Assembly (NCBI RefSeq): GCF_021043365.1
Contig: NZ_JAJNDU010000001.1
Location: 62,001-126,000 of the forward strand
Direction of reading: 5' to 3'
Length of the DNA: 64,000 nucleotides
Source of the DNA: Sphingomonas sp. IC-11
GTDB taxonomy: Bacteria > Pseudomonadota > Alphaproteobacteria > Sphingomonadales > Sphingomonadaceae
This document shows, one piece after another, positions 41,842 to 50,908 of this stretch. The notes beneath the pieces are model-generated. The model did no database searches. It worked only from the letters and a program-made list of their open reading frames with translations, and was not told the origin of the DNA. Within the stretch, counting starts at the first letter, position 1. The number at the start of each line of letters is the position of its first letter. Both the position numbers and the translations under genes were made by a program.

Positions 41842-42894
41842 CTAGCTTCCGGTGTTCTTCATCGCCTCGAGCAGCGCCTTTACTTCCTGGCTGCGTCCGC
41901 GCGGTAGCACGAGCACGTCATTGCCTGATGCCACGACGATCAGGTCGCTGACGCCGACCATGGCGATCCGCACGCCATCGCTGCGCGCCAGGCAATTGCT
42001 CGTGTCGAGCGCGATCACTTCGCCCCGGATGGCGTTGCCCGCCTTGTCACACGCGCTGATCGAATGGAGCGCATCCCAGCTGCCCACATCGTTCCAGCCC
42101 ATTGCCACCGGCACCACGGCCACGCGATCCGACTTTTCCATGACCGCATAGTCGATCGACTGGTTTGGCGCCTCCGAAAAGGCGAGCGTGGACGGGCGGA
42201 TGTGGGTGCCGGCGCGCTCCCCGTCCGCGATCGAGCGTCGTACTGCGTCGAGCATCGCCGGTTCATGCTGCGCCAGCGCTTGAAGGAATGCATCGGCGCG
42301 AAACAGGAAAATGCCGCCATTCCAGGCATGGTCGCCGCTGGCCAGCATGGCCTCTGCTACCTCGCGCGGCGGCTTTTCGACAAAGCGGTCGACGCGATGA
42401 ACCCCCTGCTGAATGGGCTCCCCCACCTTGATATAGCCATAGCCGGTTTCCGGCGCGTCCGGTGTGATCCCAAACGTGACGAGCCAGCCCTGCTCCACCA
42501 TCGGCAAAGCCGTTTGCACTGCGGTGCGGAACGCCTCCACATCCTCGATCACGTGATCCGATGGCATGACCAGCAAGGGAGCGTCCGGTTCGCTGGCGCA
42601 CAGCGCAGCCAGCGCGATCGCGGGCGCCGTGTTCCTGCCGATCGGCTCCAGGATCAGTGCTTGCGGGCGGCAGCCAACGCCAGCGAGCTGCTCCTCGATC
42701 ATATCGGCATGGCGGGCGTTCGCCACAACGATGGGGGCGTCGAACCGCTCGCCCGACGCGCGCGTCGCTGTCAGTTGAAGCATGGTCTGCTCCGCCGTCA
42801 GCGCGAGCATCTGCTTCGGTCGTTCAGGCGTCGACATGGGCCACAGCCGCGTGCCCGATCCACCGGACAGGATTACCGGGATGATCGACGTCAT
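41842..42894 (-). CDS. manC: Mannose-1-phosphate guanylyltransferase
   Basis: This enzyme makes GDP-mannose from Man-1-P and GTP. The 350-aa length fits a single-function enzyme without the isomerase domain. The nucleotide loop is ILSGGSGTRLWPMSTPERPK near the N-terminus, and the second motif is VDRFVEKPPREVAEAML. VPVAMGWNDVGSWDALH follows. It diverges from the exopolysaccharide sugar transferase at 43086, so GDP-mannose may feed exopolysaccharide as well as the GT4 enzyme. Confidence 0.94.
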   Translation of the reverse strand: MTSIIPVILSGGSGTRLWPMSTPERPKQMLALTAEQTMLQLTATRASGERFDAPIVVANARHADMIEEQLAGVGCRPQALILEPIGRNTAPAIALAALCASEPDAPLLVMPSDHVIEDVEAFRTAVQTALPMVEQGWLVTFGITPDAPETGYGYIKVGEPIQQGVHRVDRFVEKPPREVAEAMLASGDHAWNGGIFLFRADAFLQALAQHEPAMLDAVRRSIADGERAGTHIRPSTLAFSEAPNQSIDYAVMEKSDRVAVVPVAMGWNDVGSWDALHSISACDKAGNAIRGEVIALDTSNCLARSDGVRIAMVGVSDLIVVASGNDVLVLPRGRSQEVKALLEAMKNTGS

Positions 42895-43085
42895 GCGCGC
42901 AAGCTCCTCATGGCATGATGCACGGCCCGCAGGGGTGCGGTCCGCGCGAAGGAAAGTGGAAGATGCCCCGTCGCTGAATGCACCGGGATTGTTTTCGATC
43001 CAACCGCCCGTTCAATCTTTCTTTGCCAATTCCTGTAACAGCCCTCGTGTCGGTTTCCCTTACACCATAGGGACAAGCGCGGGCG

Positions 43086-44474
43086 ATGATCAGGGTCTTC
43101 AAACATTACGTGCCGAACGCGGTCGTCCTGCTGGGGCTGATCGACTTTGTCCTGCTGCTCGCCGCAGCCGAAGGTGGGTGGCTGTTGCGTGCCGCCCAGA
43201 TCGACATGCTGCCGGAGCCGATCTGGGGCCGGCTTCCGCAGCTTGCCGCCTTTGCCGTGCCACTCACGGTCGCGATGGTGGGGGTTGGCGCTTACCAGGC
43301 TGACGTTCTGGTCTCATTCCGCCAGGCCGTGATGCGGCTGACCGTGGCGGTATGCCTTGGCGTGATCTTCCTCAGCCTGCTCTATTTTCTTATGCCGACG
43401 GTCACGCTCTGGCGGTCCAGCCTGTTCTACGCGATGTTGTTCGCGATTGTCGGGCTCATCATGGCCCGGCTGCTGTTCCGTCGCATGCTGGGAGGGGAGC
43501 GGTTCCGGCGCCGTGTCGTGGTGCTGGGGGCGGGCCATCGTGCTGCCCGGCTCGGCGCGCTGGAACGGGCGAATGGCGCCAGCTTCGTCGTTGCCGGCTA
43601 CGTCGCGATGGGCGAGCCGATCATCGCGGTGACCGAAGCCGTGCCACGCGCCGACATTCCCAATCTCGCCACCTTTGTCGTCGAACGGGGCGCGACCGAG
43701 GTGGTGCTGGCGATTGAGGAACGCCGCAACGCCCTCCCACTCAAGGATCTCCTGCGCGTCAAGACGACCGGAGTCCATGTGAATGAGTTTTCGACCTTTT
43801 TGGAACGCGAGACCGGGCGCATCGACCTGGCGAGCGTCAATCCATCCTGGCTGATCTTCTCCGATGGCTTTGCGTCCGGACGAATGCTGTCCGCCATGGC
43901 AAAGCGCGCCTTCGACATCGCCGCGAGCGGCCTGCTCTTGTTGATCGCGCTCCCGGTGATTGCTCTGACTGCCATTGCCATCAAGCTGGAAAGCCGCGGG
44001 CCCGCCTTCTATCGTCAGCGCCGTGTCGGCCTCTACAACGAGCCGTTCGACATCCTGAAGCTGCGCTCGATGCGGCAGGATGCCGAGGTCGGCGGAGAGG
44101 CCGTCTGGGCGCAGGAGCGCGATCCCCGCATCACCCGCATCGGCCGCGTGATCCGCAAGGTGCGCATCGACGAACTGCCGCAATGCTGGAGCGTGCTGAA
44201 GGGTGAGATGAGTTTCGTCGGCCCGCGTCCCGAACGGCCGCAATTCGTCGAGGAATTGGAACAGCAGCTCCCATTCTACGCGGAGCGGCACATGGTGAAG
44301 CCCGGAATCACCGGCTGGGCACAGATCAACTATCCCTACGGCGCGTCGATCGAGGACGCGCGTCACAAGCTGGAATATGACCTTTATTACGCCAAGAACT
44401 ACTCGCCCTTCCTCGATTTGTTGATCCTGCTTCAGACGCTGCGGGTCGTGCTCTGGCCCTCGGGCGCGCGGTGA
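43086..44474 (+). CDS. Exosortase-associated exopolysaccharide sugar transferase (polyprenyl glycosylphosphotransferase)
   Basis: This initiating transferase puts the first sugar phosphate on undecaprenyl phosphate (462 aa). It has N-terminal membrane helices (about 13-30, 55-72, 82-105, 110-130), a CoA-binding-like middle (RRVVVLGAGHRAARLG), and a C-terminal bacterial sugar transferase domain. That domain begins RAFDIAASGLLLLIALPV and includes FYRQRRVGLYNEPFDILKLR and FVGPRPERPQFV. The PrsK kinase overlaps it by 4 bp. The arrangement with PrsK/PrsR matches the TIGR03013-type enzyme of PEP-CTERM systems. Confidence 0.92.
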   Translation: MIRVFKHYVPNAVVLLGLIDFVLLLAAAEGGWLLRAAQIDMLPEPIWGRLPQLAAFAVPLTVAMVGVGAYQADVLVSFRQAVMRLTVAVCLGVIFLSLLYFLMPTVTLWRSSLFYAMLFAIVGLIMARLLFRRMLGGERFRRRVVVLGAGHRAARLGALERANGASFVVAGYVAMGEPIIAVTEAVPRADIPNLATFVVERGATEVVLAIEERRNALPLKDLLRVKTTGVHVNEFSTFLERETGRIDLASVNPSWLIFSDGFASGRMLSAMAKRAFDIAASGLLLLIALPVIALTAIAIKLESRGPAFYRQRRVGLYNEPFDILKLRSMRQDAEVGGEAVWAQERDPRITRIGRVIRKVRIDELPQCWSVLKGEMSFVGPRPERPQFVEELEQQLPFYAERHMVKPGITGWAQINYPYGASIEDARHKLEYDLYYAKNYSPFLDLLILLQTLRVVLWPSGAR

Positions 44475-46540
44475 ACGCTGCCCCGATCACCTTGTGGACC
44501 CATGCGCTCGCCGCGCTGCTGTTCGGCACGTTGGCGCTGTCGCAATGGCGTGGCGGCGGGGTATTGCCGCGTGCGCCCTTTCTGGCCGGCCTGTTTGCAA
44601 CCGCGCTCTGGGCCCTCGCCGTGGCCGGTCTCGACGCCCGCGACGTCGCTACCCGGCTGGCCGAATGCGCGCGCAACCTGACGTGGCTCTGGCTGATGTA
44701 TTCTCTCGCCCGGCGCGAGCCGAATGATCGTGCCTGGCCGTCGGTTCGCGCCGTCTATGCGGCGGTGGCAGTCGTAACGATCGGGTGCGGCATTCTCGCT
44801 CTCGGGTCGGTCATGGTGAACGATGCGCGGGCCGTGCTGGCACTATTGCGCACCCGCTTGCTGCTTCAGATGCTGGGCGCGACAGGCGCGCTGATTCTGG
44901 TGAACCGTCTGCGGCAAGGCAGCGTTTGGCGCCGGCACAGCGGGGAGCGGATGGCCATCGTCGCCCTGGCGATGATGTGGTCCACCGATCTGTTGGTGTT
45001 CGCCAGCGCCTGGCTCACCGGCCACTGGCCGGCCGGTCTCATTGACTTGCGCGGTGCGGTGATGGTCGCGCTGACGCCGCTGTTCAGCCTTGCCGTGCAG
45101 CGGGCTGACGAGCGTAAGATGCAGGCTTCGCGCACCGTGGCTCTGCTCTCCCTCGCGATGGTCGCGGTCGCGCTGTATGTTGCCGTGACGGCGCTGGCCA
45201 CCGCGATCATCGGTTCGGTCGGTGGCAGCTACGCGCGGGTGGTGCAGACGGCGCTGATTTTCGGCACGACGGCGGCCTTGCTGGCGCTGGTGTCCACGCC
45301 TTGGACTCGGGCGTGGGCGCGCGTGCTGGTGTCGAAGCATTTGTTCAGCCACCGCTACGATTATCGGACCGAATGGCTGCGTTTCACGGAGACGCTCGGC
45401 GCGCCCGGCACGCATGAAGCCTCGCCCCTCGACGTTCGCGTGGTCAAGGCGGTCGCGGACCTGACCGACTCGCCCCGCGGGCTCCTGCTCCTGCCCGATG
45501 GCGCTGCGCTGGGTACCGCGTCGGCGTGGAACTGGCCGGACGCGCCGTCGACTGATCAGCCGGACGAGCGGCTCTTTGTCCATCTCGCCGCCACCGGGAG
45601 GATCATCGAGCTCGACGCTGTGCGCGCCGGCACGGCCGATCCTGCCGACCAAGGCTGCGTCTCGCGGTGGCTACGCGACGATGAACATGCCTGGGTGATT
45701 GTCCCGCTGCGGCATCTGGGCCAGCTCGCCGGCGCCGTCGTCCTTGCACGGCCAGCGATAAACCGAGCGCTGGATTGGGAGGATTTCGACCTGTTCGGCG
45801 TGGCCGGGCGCCAGGCTGCCAGCTATCTGGCGGAAGCAGGCGCCCATGCCGCGCTCGCCGATGCGCAGCGGTTTGACGAATTCAACCGCCGCTTCGCCTT
45901 CATCATGCATGATTTGAAAAATCTGGTCAGCCAGCTGACGCTCGTCGCCCGCAATGCGGAGCGGCATGCGGACAATCCCGCGTTCCGCGCGGACATGGTG
46001 GCAACGCTGACCGATTCGTCGGATCGGATGAATGCCCTCCTCGCGCGGCTGTCGCAGCATCATGCCAGTCGCGCGGAAAAGCCTCAGCCGGTCCCTTTGC
46101 TCGCGCTGGCGGAACGGATTGCCGCCGGACGCCGGGCCCAGCATCCGGTCACGGCATCGGGGGACCCTGGCGCGCTCGCGCTGGCTGACCCCGGCGCTCT
46201 GGAGACGCTGATCTCTCACCTCGTCCAGAATGCGGTGGAGGCAAGCGCGGCGGGAGCGGAGGTGCAACTGATCGTCTCGGCTGCTGACGGAAAGGCCAGC
46301 ATCACGGTGGCCGATCACGGGCGCGGCATGAGTCCGGCGTTCGTCCGCGATCAGCTATTCCGCCCCTTTGTCTCAGGAAAGCCCGGCGGCTTTGGCCTCG
46401 GCGCGTTTGAGGCACGCCAGCTTGCCGAAGGGATGGGCGGCTCGATCAGCGTGTCGAGCCGCGAAGGGGCGGGATCCAGCTTTCGTGTGGCATTGCCGCT
46501 GGCGCCGCGGACCATGGGGGGAATGGAATTGGCGGCATGA
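44471..46540 (+). CDS. prsK: PEP-CTERM system histidine kinase PrsK
   Basis: This membrane-bound kinase (689 aa) has about eight N-terminal helices (1-270), a GAF-like region (about 310-455), and a C-terminal kinase core. The phospho-acceptor is in FIMHDLKNLVSQLTLV (His about 480). The ATPase has HLVQNAVEAS, DHGRGM and GFGLGAFEARQLAEGMGG. It partners with PrsR, whose gene overlaps by 4 bp. In exosortase-positive bacteria this pair is associated with exopolysaccharide and PEP-CTERM protein control. The signal is unknown. Confidence 0.93.
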   Translation: MNAAPITLWTHALAALLFGTLALSQWRGGGVLPRAPFLAGLFATALWALAVAGLDARDVATRLAECARNLTWLWLMYSLARREPNDRAWPSVRAVYAAVAVVTIGCGILALGSVMVNDARAVLALLRTRLLLQMLGATGALILVNRLRQGSVWRRHSGERMAIVALAMMWSTDLLVFASAWLTGHWPAGLIDLRGAVMVALTPLFSLAVQRADERKMQASRTVALLSLAMVAVALYVAVTALATAIIGSVGGSYARVVQTALIFGTTAALLALVSTPWTRAWARVLVSKHLFSHRYDYRTEWLRFTETLGAPGTHEASPLDVRVVKAVADLTDSPRGLLLLPDGAALGTASAWNWPDAPSTDQPDERLFVHLAATGRIIELDAVRAGTADPADQGCVSRWLRDDEHAWVIVPLRHLGQLAGAVVLARPAINRALDWEDFDLFGVAGRQAASYLAEAGAHAALADAQRFDEFNRRFAFIMHDLKNLVSQLTLVARNAERHADNPAFRADMVATLTDSSDRMNALLARLSQHHASRAEKPQPVPLLALAERIAAGRRAQHPVTASGDPGALALADPGALETLISHLVQNAVEASAAGAEVQLIVSAADGKASITVADHGRGMSPAFVRDQLFRPFVSGKPGGFGLGAFEARQLAEGMGGSISVSSREGAGSSFRVALPLAPRTMGGMELAA

Positions 46541-47883
46541 AGGGAACGCGCAAGCTGCTCATCGTGGAGGACGATCTCGGGCTGCAGCGCCAATTGCGCT
46601 GGGCCTACGATGGCTGTGAAGTGCTTGTCGCGGCCGATCGCGCTGGTGCGATCGACATGGTACGCGCCGAGGAACCGGCGGTGGTCACGCTCGATCTTGG
46701 CCTTCCGCCCGATCCGGACGGCACCAGCGAGGGCTTCGCGGCCCTTGCCGAAATCCTGTCGTTGAAGCCCGACACGAAAGTGATCGTCGCGTCCGGGCAC
46801 GGTGCCCGCGAAAGCGCGCTGCAGGCGATCGCTGATGGCGCCTGGGATTTCTACCAGAAGCCGATTGATATCGATGCCCTCGGCCATATCGTGGCGCGCG
46901 CCTTTCACGTCCACGATTTGGAGGCCGAGAACCGGCGTCTTGCCGCCCGCGACGCGGGTCCGGCACTCGGCGGCCTGATCACCGCGGCACCTGAGATGAT
47001 CAAGGTGATGCGCACAATTGAACGGGTGGCACCGGCTGACGTGTCGGTCATGCTGCTCGGCGCCAGCGGAACGGGCAAGGAGCTGCTCGCCCGTGGGCTG
47101 CACGACGCGTCCCGACGCTCCGGCGGGGCGTTCGTGGCGATCAACTGTGCGGCAATCCCAGACACGCTGCTGGAAAGCGAACTGTTCGGGCATGAAAAGG
47201 GCGCCTTTACCGGGGCGGTGAAAACCACCGAGGGGAAGATCGAGCAGGCGGCCGGCGGTACCCTGTTTCTTGACGAAATCGGTGACGTGCCGCTCCCCCT
47301 CCAGGTGAAGCTGCTGCGCTTTCTTCAGGAACGGGTGATCGAGCGGATCGGCGGCAGGCGCCCGATCCAGGTCGATACGCGCATCGTGTGCGCCACTCAC
47401 CGCGACATTGATGCGATGGTCGCGGACGGCTCGTTCCGCGAGGACCTTTATTACCGCTTGGCCGAAATCGTCGTGCGCATTCCCTCGCTCGCCGGTCGGC
47501 CCGGCGATGCGGCATTGCTCGCCAGACATTTCGTCACGCGATACGCGTCGACGATGAACCCGGCGGTTTCCGGCCTGTCATCCGACGCGCGCGCCGCCAT
47601 CGACGCTCATGACTGGCCCGGCAATGTGCGCGAACTGGAAAATCGCGTGAAGCGGGCGGTGATCATGGCCGATGGCAAGTCGTTGACCGCCGCGGATCTC
47701 GATCTCGCGGCGGCCGGCGATGAAGCCGTCAACCTGCGCGCTGTCCGTGAGGCGGCAGACCGTCGCGCCATCCGTCAGGCTCTCGCCCGCGCGGATGGCA
47801 ACATTTCCCAGACTGCGCGCCTCCTCGGCGTCAGCCGGCCGACCCTGTATGATTTGCTCAAAAGCTACGGCCTGCATGATTGA
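46537..47883 (+). CDS. prsR: PEP-CTERM-box response regulator PrsR (sigma-54 activator)
   Basis: This 448-aa NtrC-type activator has a receiver (about 5-120, Asp about 53 in LDLGLPP). A sigma-54 AAA+ domain (about 145-375) follows, with Walker A LLGASGTGKE, the sigma-54 contact loop GAFTGA (222-227), and Walker B GGTLFLDEIGD. A Fis-type helix-turn-helix closes it (about 405-448, GNISQTARLLGVSRPTLYD). It should activate sigma-54 promoters when phosphorylated by PrsK. Its stop overlaps the TPR gene start by 8 bp. Confidence 0.95.
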   Translation: MKGTRKLLIVEDDLGLQRQLRWAYDGCEVLVAADRAGAIDMVRAEEPAVVTLDLGLPPDPDGTSEGFAALAEILSLKPDTKVIVASGHGARESALQAIADGAWDFYQKPIDIDALGHIVARAFHVHDLEAENRRLAARDAGPALGGLITAAPEMIKVMRTIERVAPADVSVMLLGASGTGKELLARGLHDASRRSGGAFVAINCAAIPDTLLESELFGHEKGAFTGAVKTTEGKIEQAAGGTLFLDEIGDVPLPLQVKLLRFLQERVIERIGGRRPIQVDTRIVCATHRDIDAMVADGSFREDLYYRLAEIVVRIPSLAGRPGDAALLARHFVTRYASTMNPAVSGLSSDARAAIDAHDWPGNVRELENRVKRAVIMADGKSLTAADLDLAAAGDEAVNLRAVREAADRRAIRQALARADGNISQTARLLGVSRPTLYDLLKSYGLHD

Positions 47884-49996
47884 GGAGGGCAGGCGCTATC
47901 CGCTGCTCCGCCGACGGCGGCGTAGTCGCACGGGCGCGAGCGCGGGCATGGGCAAGGCGTCGTGGCGGATGGCGCGCGTGGTGGCGATGCTCGTCGTTAC
48001 CGCGCTGGTGCTCGCCGCGATCGTGCTCGTGGCACGCCGCGCCTCTCGGCCTGATCCGGATGAAGCATTGCGGGCCAGTTTCGCGGCGCTGAAGCGCGGC
48101 AACTACAGCGCCGCGCGCAATCACGCTCTTGTGGCGGCCGATGGGCCGGACGCCGGGCGCGGCAATGCCGTGCTTGGCCGCGTCTATCTCCTCTTGGGTG
48201 ACGGCGCTGCAGCCGAAGGAGCGCTGAACCGCGCCGTCGCTGCCGGCATGCCGCGCGCGCGCCTCCACCAATTGCTGGCCGACGCTTATCTGTTGCAGGG
48301 CAATGCGGATCGTGCACTGTCGGAGGCGGCGCACGCTAGTGGCCGCTACGCCGCCTATGCCGCCCGTGTCCGTGCCCGTGCCATGGCGACCAAGGGCGAC
48401 GTGCCCGGCGCCACGGCGCTGCTGAACACGATCCTGTCGCGCAGCCCGAACGATGCGAGTGCCTGGGCTGATCTTGGTCGCATCCGCATGGCGGCGGGCG
48501 ACGTAGCTGCCGCCGACCTCGCGGCGCGCCGGGCCGTCGCCTTGGCGCCTGCCAGCCTCGACGCCATCGTGCTCTCGGGGGAGGTGGTGCGCAGCCGCTA
48601 CGGCCTCACGGCTGCGCTCCCATGGTTCGGCCGGGCGCTGGAACTCGACGCTTATTACCTGCCTGCACTCATCCAATATGCCGCCACGGCCGGCGACGCG
48701 GGCCAATATACCGGCATGTTGCAGGCCACGCGCCGCGCCCTCGCTGCGCGGCCGAACCACCCTCAGGCGCTGTACCTTCAGGCCGTCATGGCTGCGCGCG
48801 CCGGCAACCGCGATCTTGCCCGGGCGCTGCTCGGGCGGATGGGCGATGCGGGCCTTGCCATGCCGGGGGTGGTGCTGCTCACCGGCATGATTGCCTATGC
48901 AGACGGCGCCTATGAACAGGCCGTCGTCAGCTTTCGTGAAATCGTCGGACGTCAGCCAATGAACCTGGTCGCACGTCGTCTGCTCGGTGCTTCGTTGCTG
49001 CGCTCAGGCGATGCGCGGGGCGCGCTTGATGTGCTGCGGCCGATCGCCGTTCGCGCTGACGCCGACAGCTATACGCTGGCGCTCGTCGGGCGAGCCTTTG
49101 AGGCGACGGGCGAGCGCGACTGGGCGGCGCGGTTCCTGGATCGGGCGGCGCGCCCGGCGCTGGCTGATCCGGAACTGTTCGCCAGCGACGGGAGCACGGG
49201 GACGCTAGCGGCCGCTGTTGCTGGTGCCCCCGGCGACCCGGCGATCGCAGTGGCATATGTCCGCAGCTTGCTCGACGCAGGTGAGGTCGCTGCCGCGGAG
49301 CAGCGCGCTCGGGCGATTGCCACCGCCTCGCCCGGGGCGCCCGAGGCCCAACTGCTGGCCGGGGACATCCTGGCGATCCAACGCCGGTTCGGCCCGGCGC
49401 TGGTCCGTTATCGGCAAGCAGCCAACCTCCGGTTCGACATGCCCGCGTTGCTGCGGCTGGCGGAGGCTGCGAACCGCACGGGCGATGGCCGCGAAGCAGT
49501 CTCGGCTCTGTCGCTTTATCGGGCGCAAAACCCGCAAGCCATCGCCGCGCATCGGGCGCTCGCCAATCTGCAGCTCGGCGCGCGCGACTGGACGGGCGCG
49601 GTCGAGACGCTGGAACGGCTGCGCCACAATGTCGGCGAGCGCGACGCGCTGATCCACGCCCAGCTTGCCTATGCCTATACGGCCGCCGGCGATCCGCAGG
49701 GGGGCGCGGAACACGGCCGCACTGCCTATCAGCTGTCACCCATGAACCCTGCTGCGTCCGACGCCTACGGCTGGGCATTGTACGAGGCCGGTGACACGGG
49801 CGCGGCTTTGCAGCTGCTGGAAAAGGCGGCGAAGCTCGCGCCTGCCCACGCCGGCATTCGGTGGCATTTGGGCCAGGCGCTGGCTGAGGCAGGCCGCACT
49901 GTTGAGGCACGTCAGGCAATCACTCAGGTCCTACGCGACCCTGGCTTTCCCGATCGCGCACCGGCGGCCGCCTTGCTGAAGCTTCTCGGCCATTGA
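47876..49996 (+). CDS. prsT: TPR-repeat protein of the PEP-CTERM system (PrsT-like)
   Basis: I place the start at the ATG overlapping prsR, giving 706 aa; the frame is open further back to 47720 inside prsR. A basic start (RRRRRSR) precedes one membrane helix (about 33-52, VVAMLVVTALVLAAIVLVA). The rest is a run of TPR-like units from about 65 to the end, such as GNYSAARNHALVAADGPDA and GDTGAALQLLEKAAKLAPAH. It lacks the lipobox of typical PrsT lipoproteins and seems membrane-anchored instead. It probably scaffolds exopolysaccharide or exosortase machinery. Confidence 0.83.
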   Translation: MIEEGRRYPLLRRRRRSRTGASAGMGKASWRMARVVAMLVVTALVLAAIVLVARRASRPDPDEALRASFAALKRGNYSAARNHALVAADGPDAGRGNAVLGRVYLLLGDGAAAEGALNRAVAAGMPRARLHQLLADAYLLQGNADRALSEAAHASGRYAAYAARVRARAMATKGDVPGATALLNTILSRSPNDASAWADLGRIRMAAGDVAAADLAARRAVALAPASLDAIVLSGEVVRSRYGLTAALPWFGRALELDAYYLPALIQYAATAGDAGQYTGMLQATRRALAARPNHPQALYLQAVMAARAGNRDLARALLGRMGDAGLAMPGVVLLTGMIAYADGAYEQAVVSFREIVGRQPMNLVARRLLGASLLRSGDARGALDVLRPIAVRADADSYTLALVGRAFEATGERDWAARFLDRAARPALADPELFASDGSTGTLAAAVAGAPGDPAIAVAYVRSLLDAGEVAAAEQRARAIATASPGAPEAQLLAGDILAIQRRFGPALVRYRQAANLRFDMPALLRLAEAANRTGDGREAVSALSLYRAQNPQAIAAHRALANLQLGARDWTGAVETLERLRHNVGERDALIHAQLAYAYTAAGDPQGGAEHGRTAYQLSPMNPAASDAYGWALYEAGDTGAALQLLEKAAKLAPAHAGIRWHLGQALAEAGRTVEARQAITQVLRDPGFPDRAPAAALLKLLGH

Positions 49997-50062
49997 CGGC
50001 CGCACGCGACCGGGCAACGCCACGTGGTTGCAGTGCCGCCCGACCGAACCTAGCAGCAGGCT

Positions 50063-50869
50063 ATGGACGATCTCGCCCGCATCGCCGCCGCGCTTGAACG
50101 TTTGGCGCCGCCACCCCCACAAGCGGCTGATCCGCTGGCGCACCCCGCTTATGTCTGGCGGGACGGCGCCCTGGTCGCGGCGCGCGCCTTCGCGCCGCTG
50201 CCGCTCGATCTCCTGCGCGGCGTCGAGGCGCAGCGAGAGCCGTTGCTCGCCAATCTGACGCGCCTGTCCGACGGGCATGCCGCTCAAGACGTGCTGCTCT
50301 GGGGCGCGCGCGGGACGGGCAAGTCGGCGCTGGTCAAGGCATGCGTCGGGGCTATCCAGTCTGCCGGGGGCCAGCTTGCCCTGGTCGAGGTGCCGGCCGA
50401 TCGGTTGGACAGTTTGCCGGCATTGTTCGACACGATCGCCGGCGTGGAGCGCGCCTTTGTGCTGTTCCTGGACGATCTCGGCTTCGACGCCGCCGCCGAC
50501 GCGCGCAGCCTGCGATCCTTGCTGGAGGGCGGGGCAGAGGCTCGGCCGGCCAATGCGCGTCTGGTGGTCACGTCCAACCGCCGGCACCTGATCCCGCGCG
50601 ACATTCACGAGCAGGAGAATGCGATCAACCCGCGCGACGCCGTGGATGATCATCTGGCGCTCGCCGACCGCTTCGGCCTCAGCCTCGGCTTCCACGTCGT
50701 CGATCAGCCGCTCTATCTCGACATCGTTCAAGGCTATGCCGATCGCCATGACCTCGCGTTTGACCCACAGGATGCGCTGCTATGGGCGACCAAGCGCGGC
50801 AGCCGATCGGGCCGGGTCGCGTGGCAATATGTCGTCGATCTCGCCGGTCGCGCCGGCAAAAAGCTATAA
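50063..50869 (+). CDS. DUF815 AAA-type ATPase
   Basis: This 268-aa protein is a DUF815-type P-loop ATPase. It has Walker A LLWGARGTGKSALVKA, Walker B FVLFLDDLGFD, and a sensor-like VTSNRRHLIPRD. The conserved block NAINPRDAVDDHLALADRFG identifies DUF815. The N-terminus contains a Pro-rich linker. It lies between the TPR gene and the convergent ABC-F gene. The biological role of the family is not known. Confidence 0.9.
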   Translation: MDDLARIAAALERLAPPPPQAADPLAHPAYVWRDGALVAARAFAPLPLDLLRGVEAQREPLLANLTRLSDGHAAQDVLLWGARGTGKSALVKACVGAIQSAGGQLALVEVPADRLDSLPALFDTIAGVERAFVLFLDDLGFDAAADARSLRSLLEGGAEARPANARLVVTSNRRHLIPRDIHEQENAINPRDAVDDHLALADRFGLSLGFHVVDQPLYLDIVQGYADRHDLAFDPQDALLWATKRGSRSGRVAWQYVVDLAGRAGKKL

Positions 50870-50908
50870 GGCCGGCACTGCTGCGATCGAGGCCGTTTTG
50901 CGCCGCAC

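Noticed and set aside
42929..42950. GG-N10-GC match upstream of the sugar transferase gene
   Set aside because: The spacing fits sigma-54, but the surrounding -24 and -12 bases do not match TGGCAC and TTGC.
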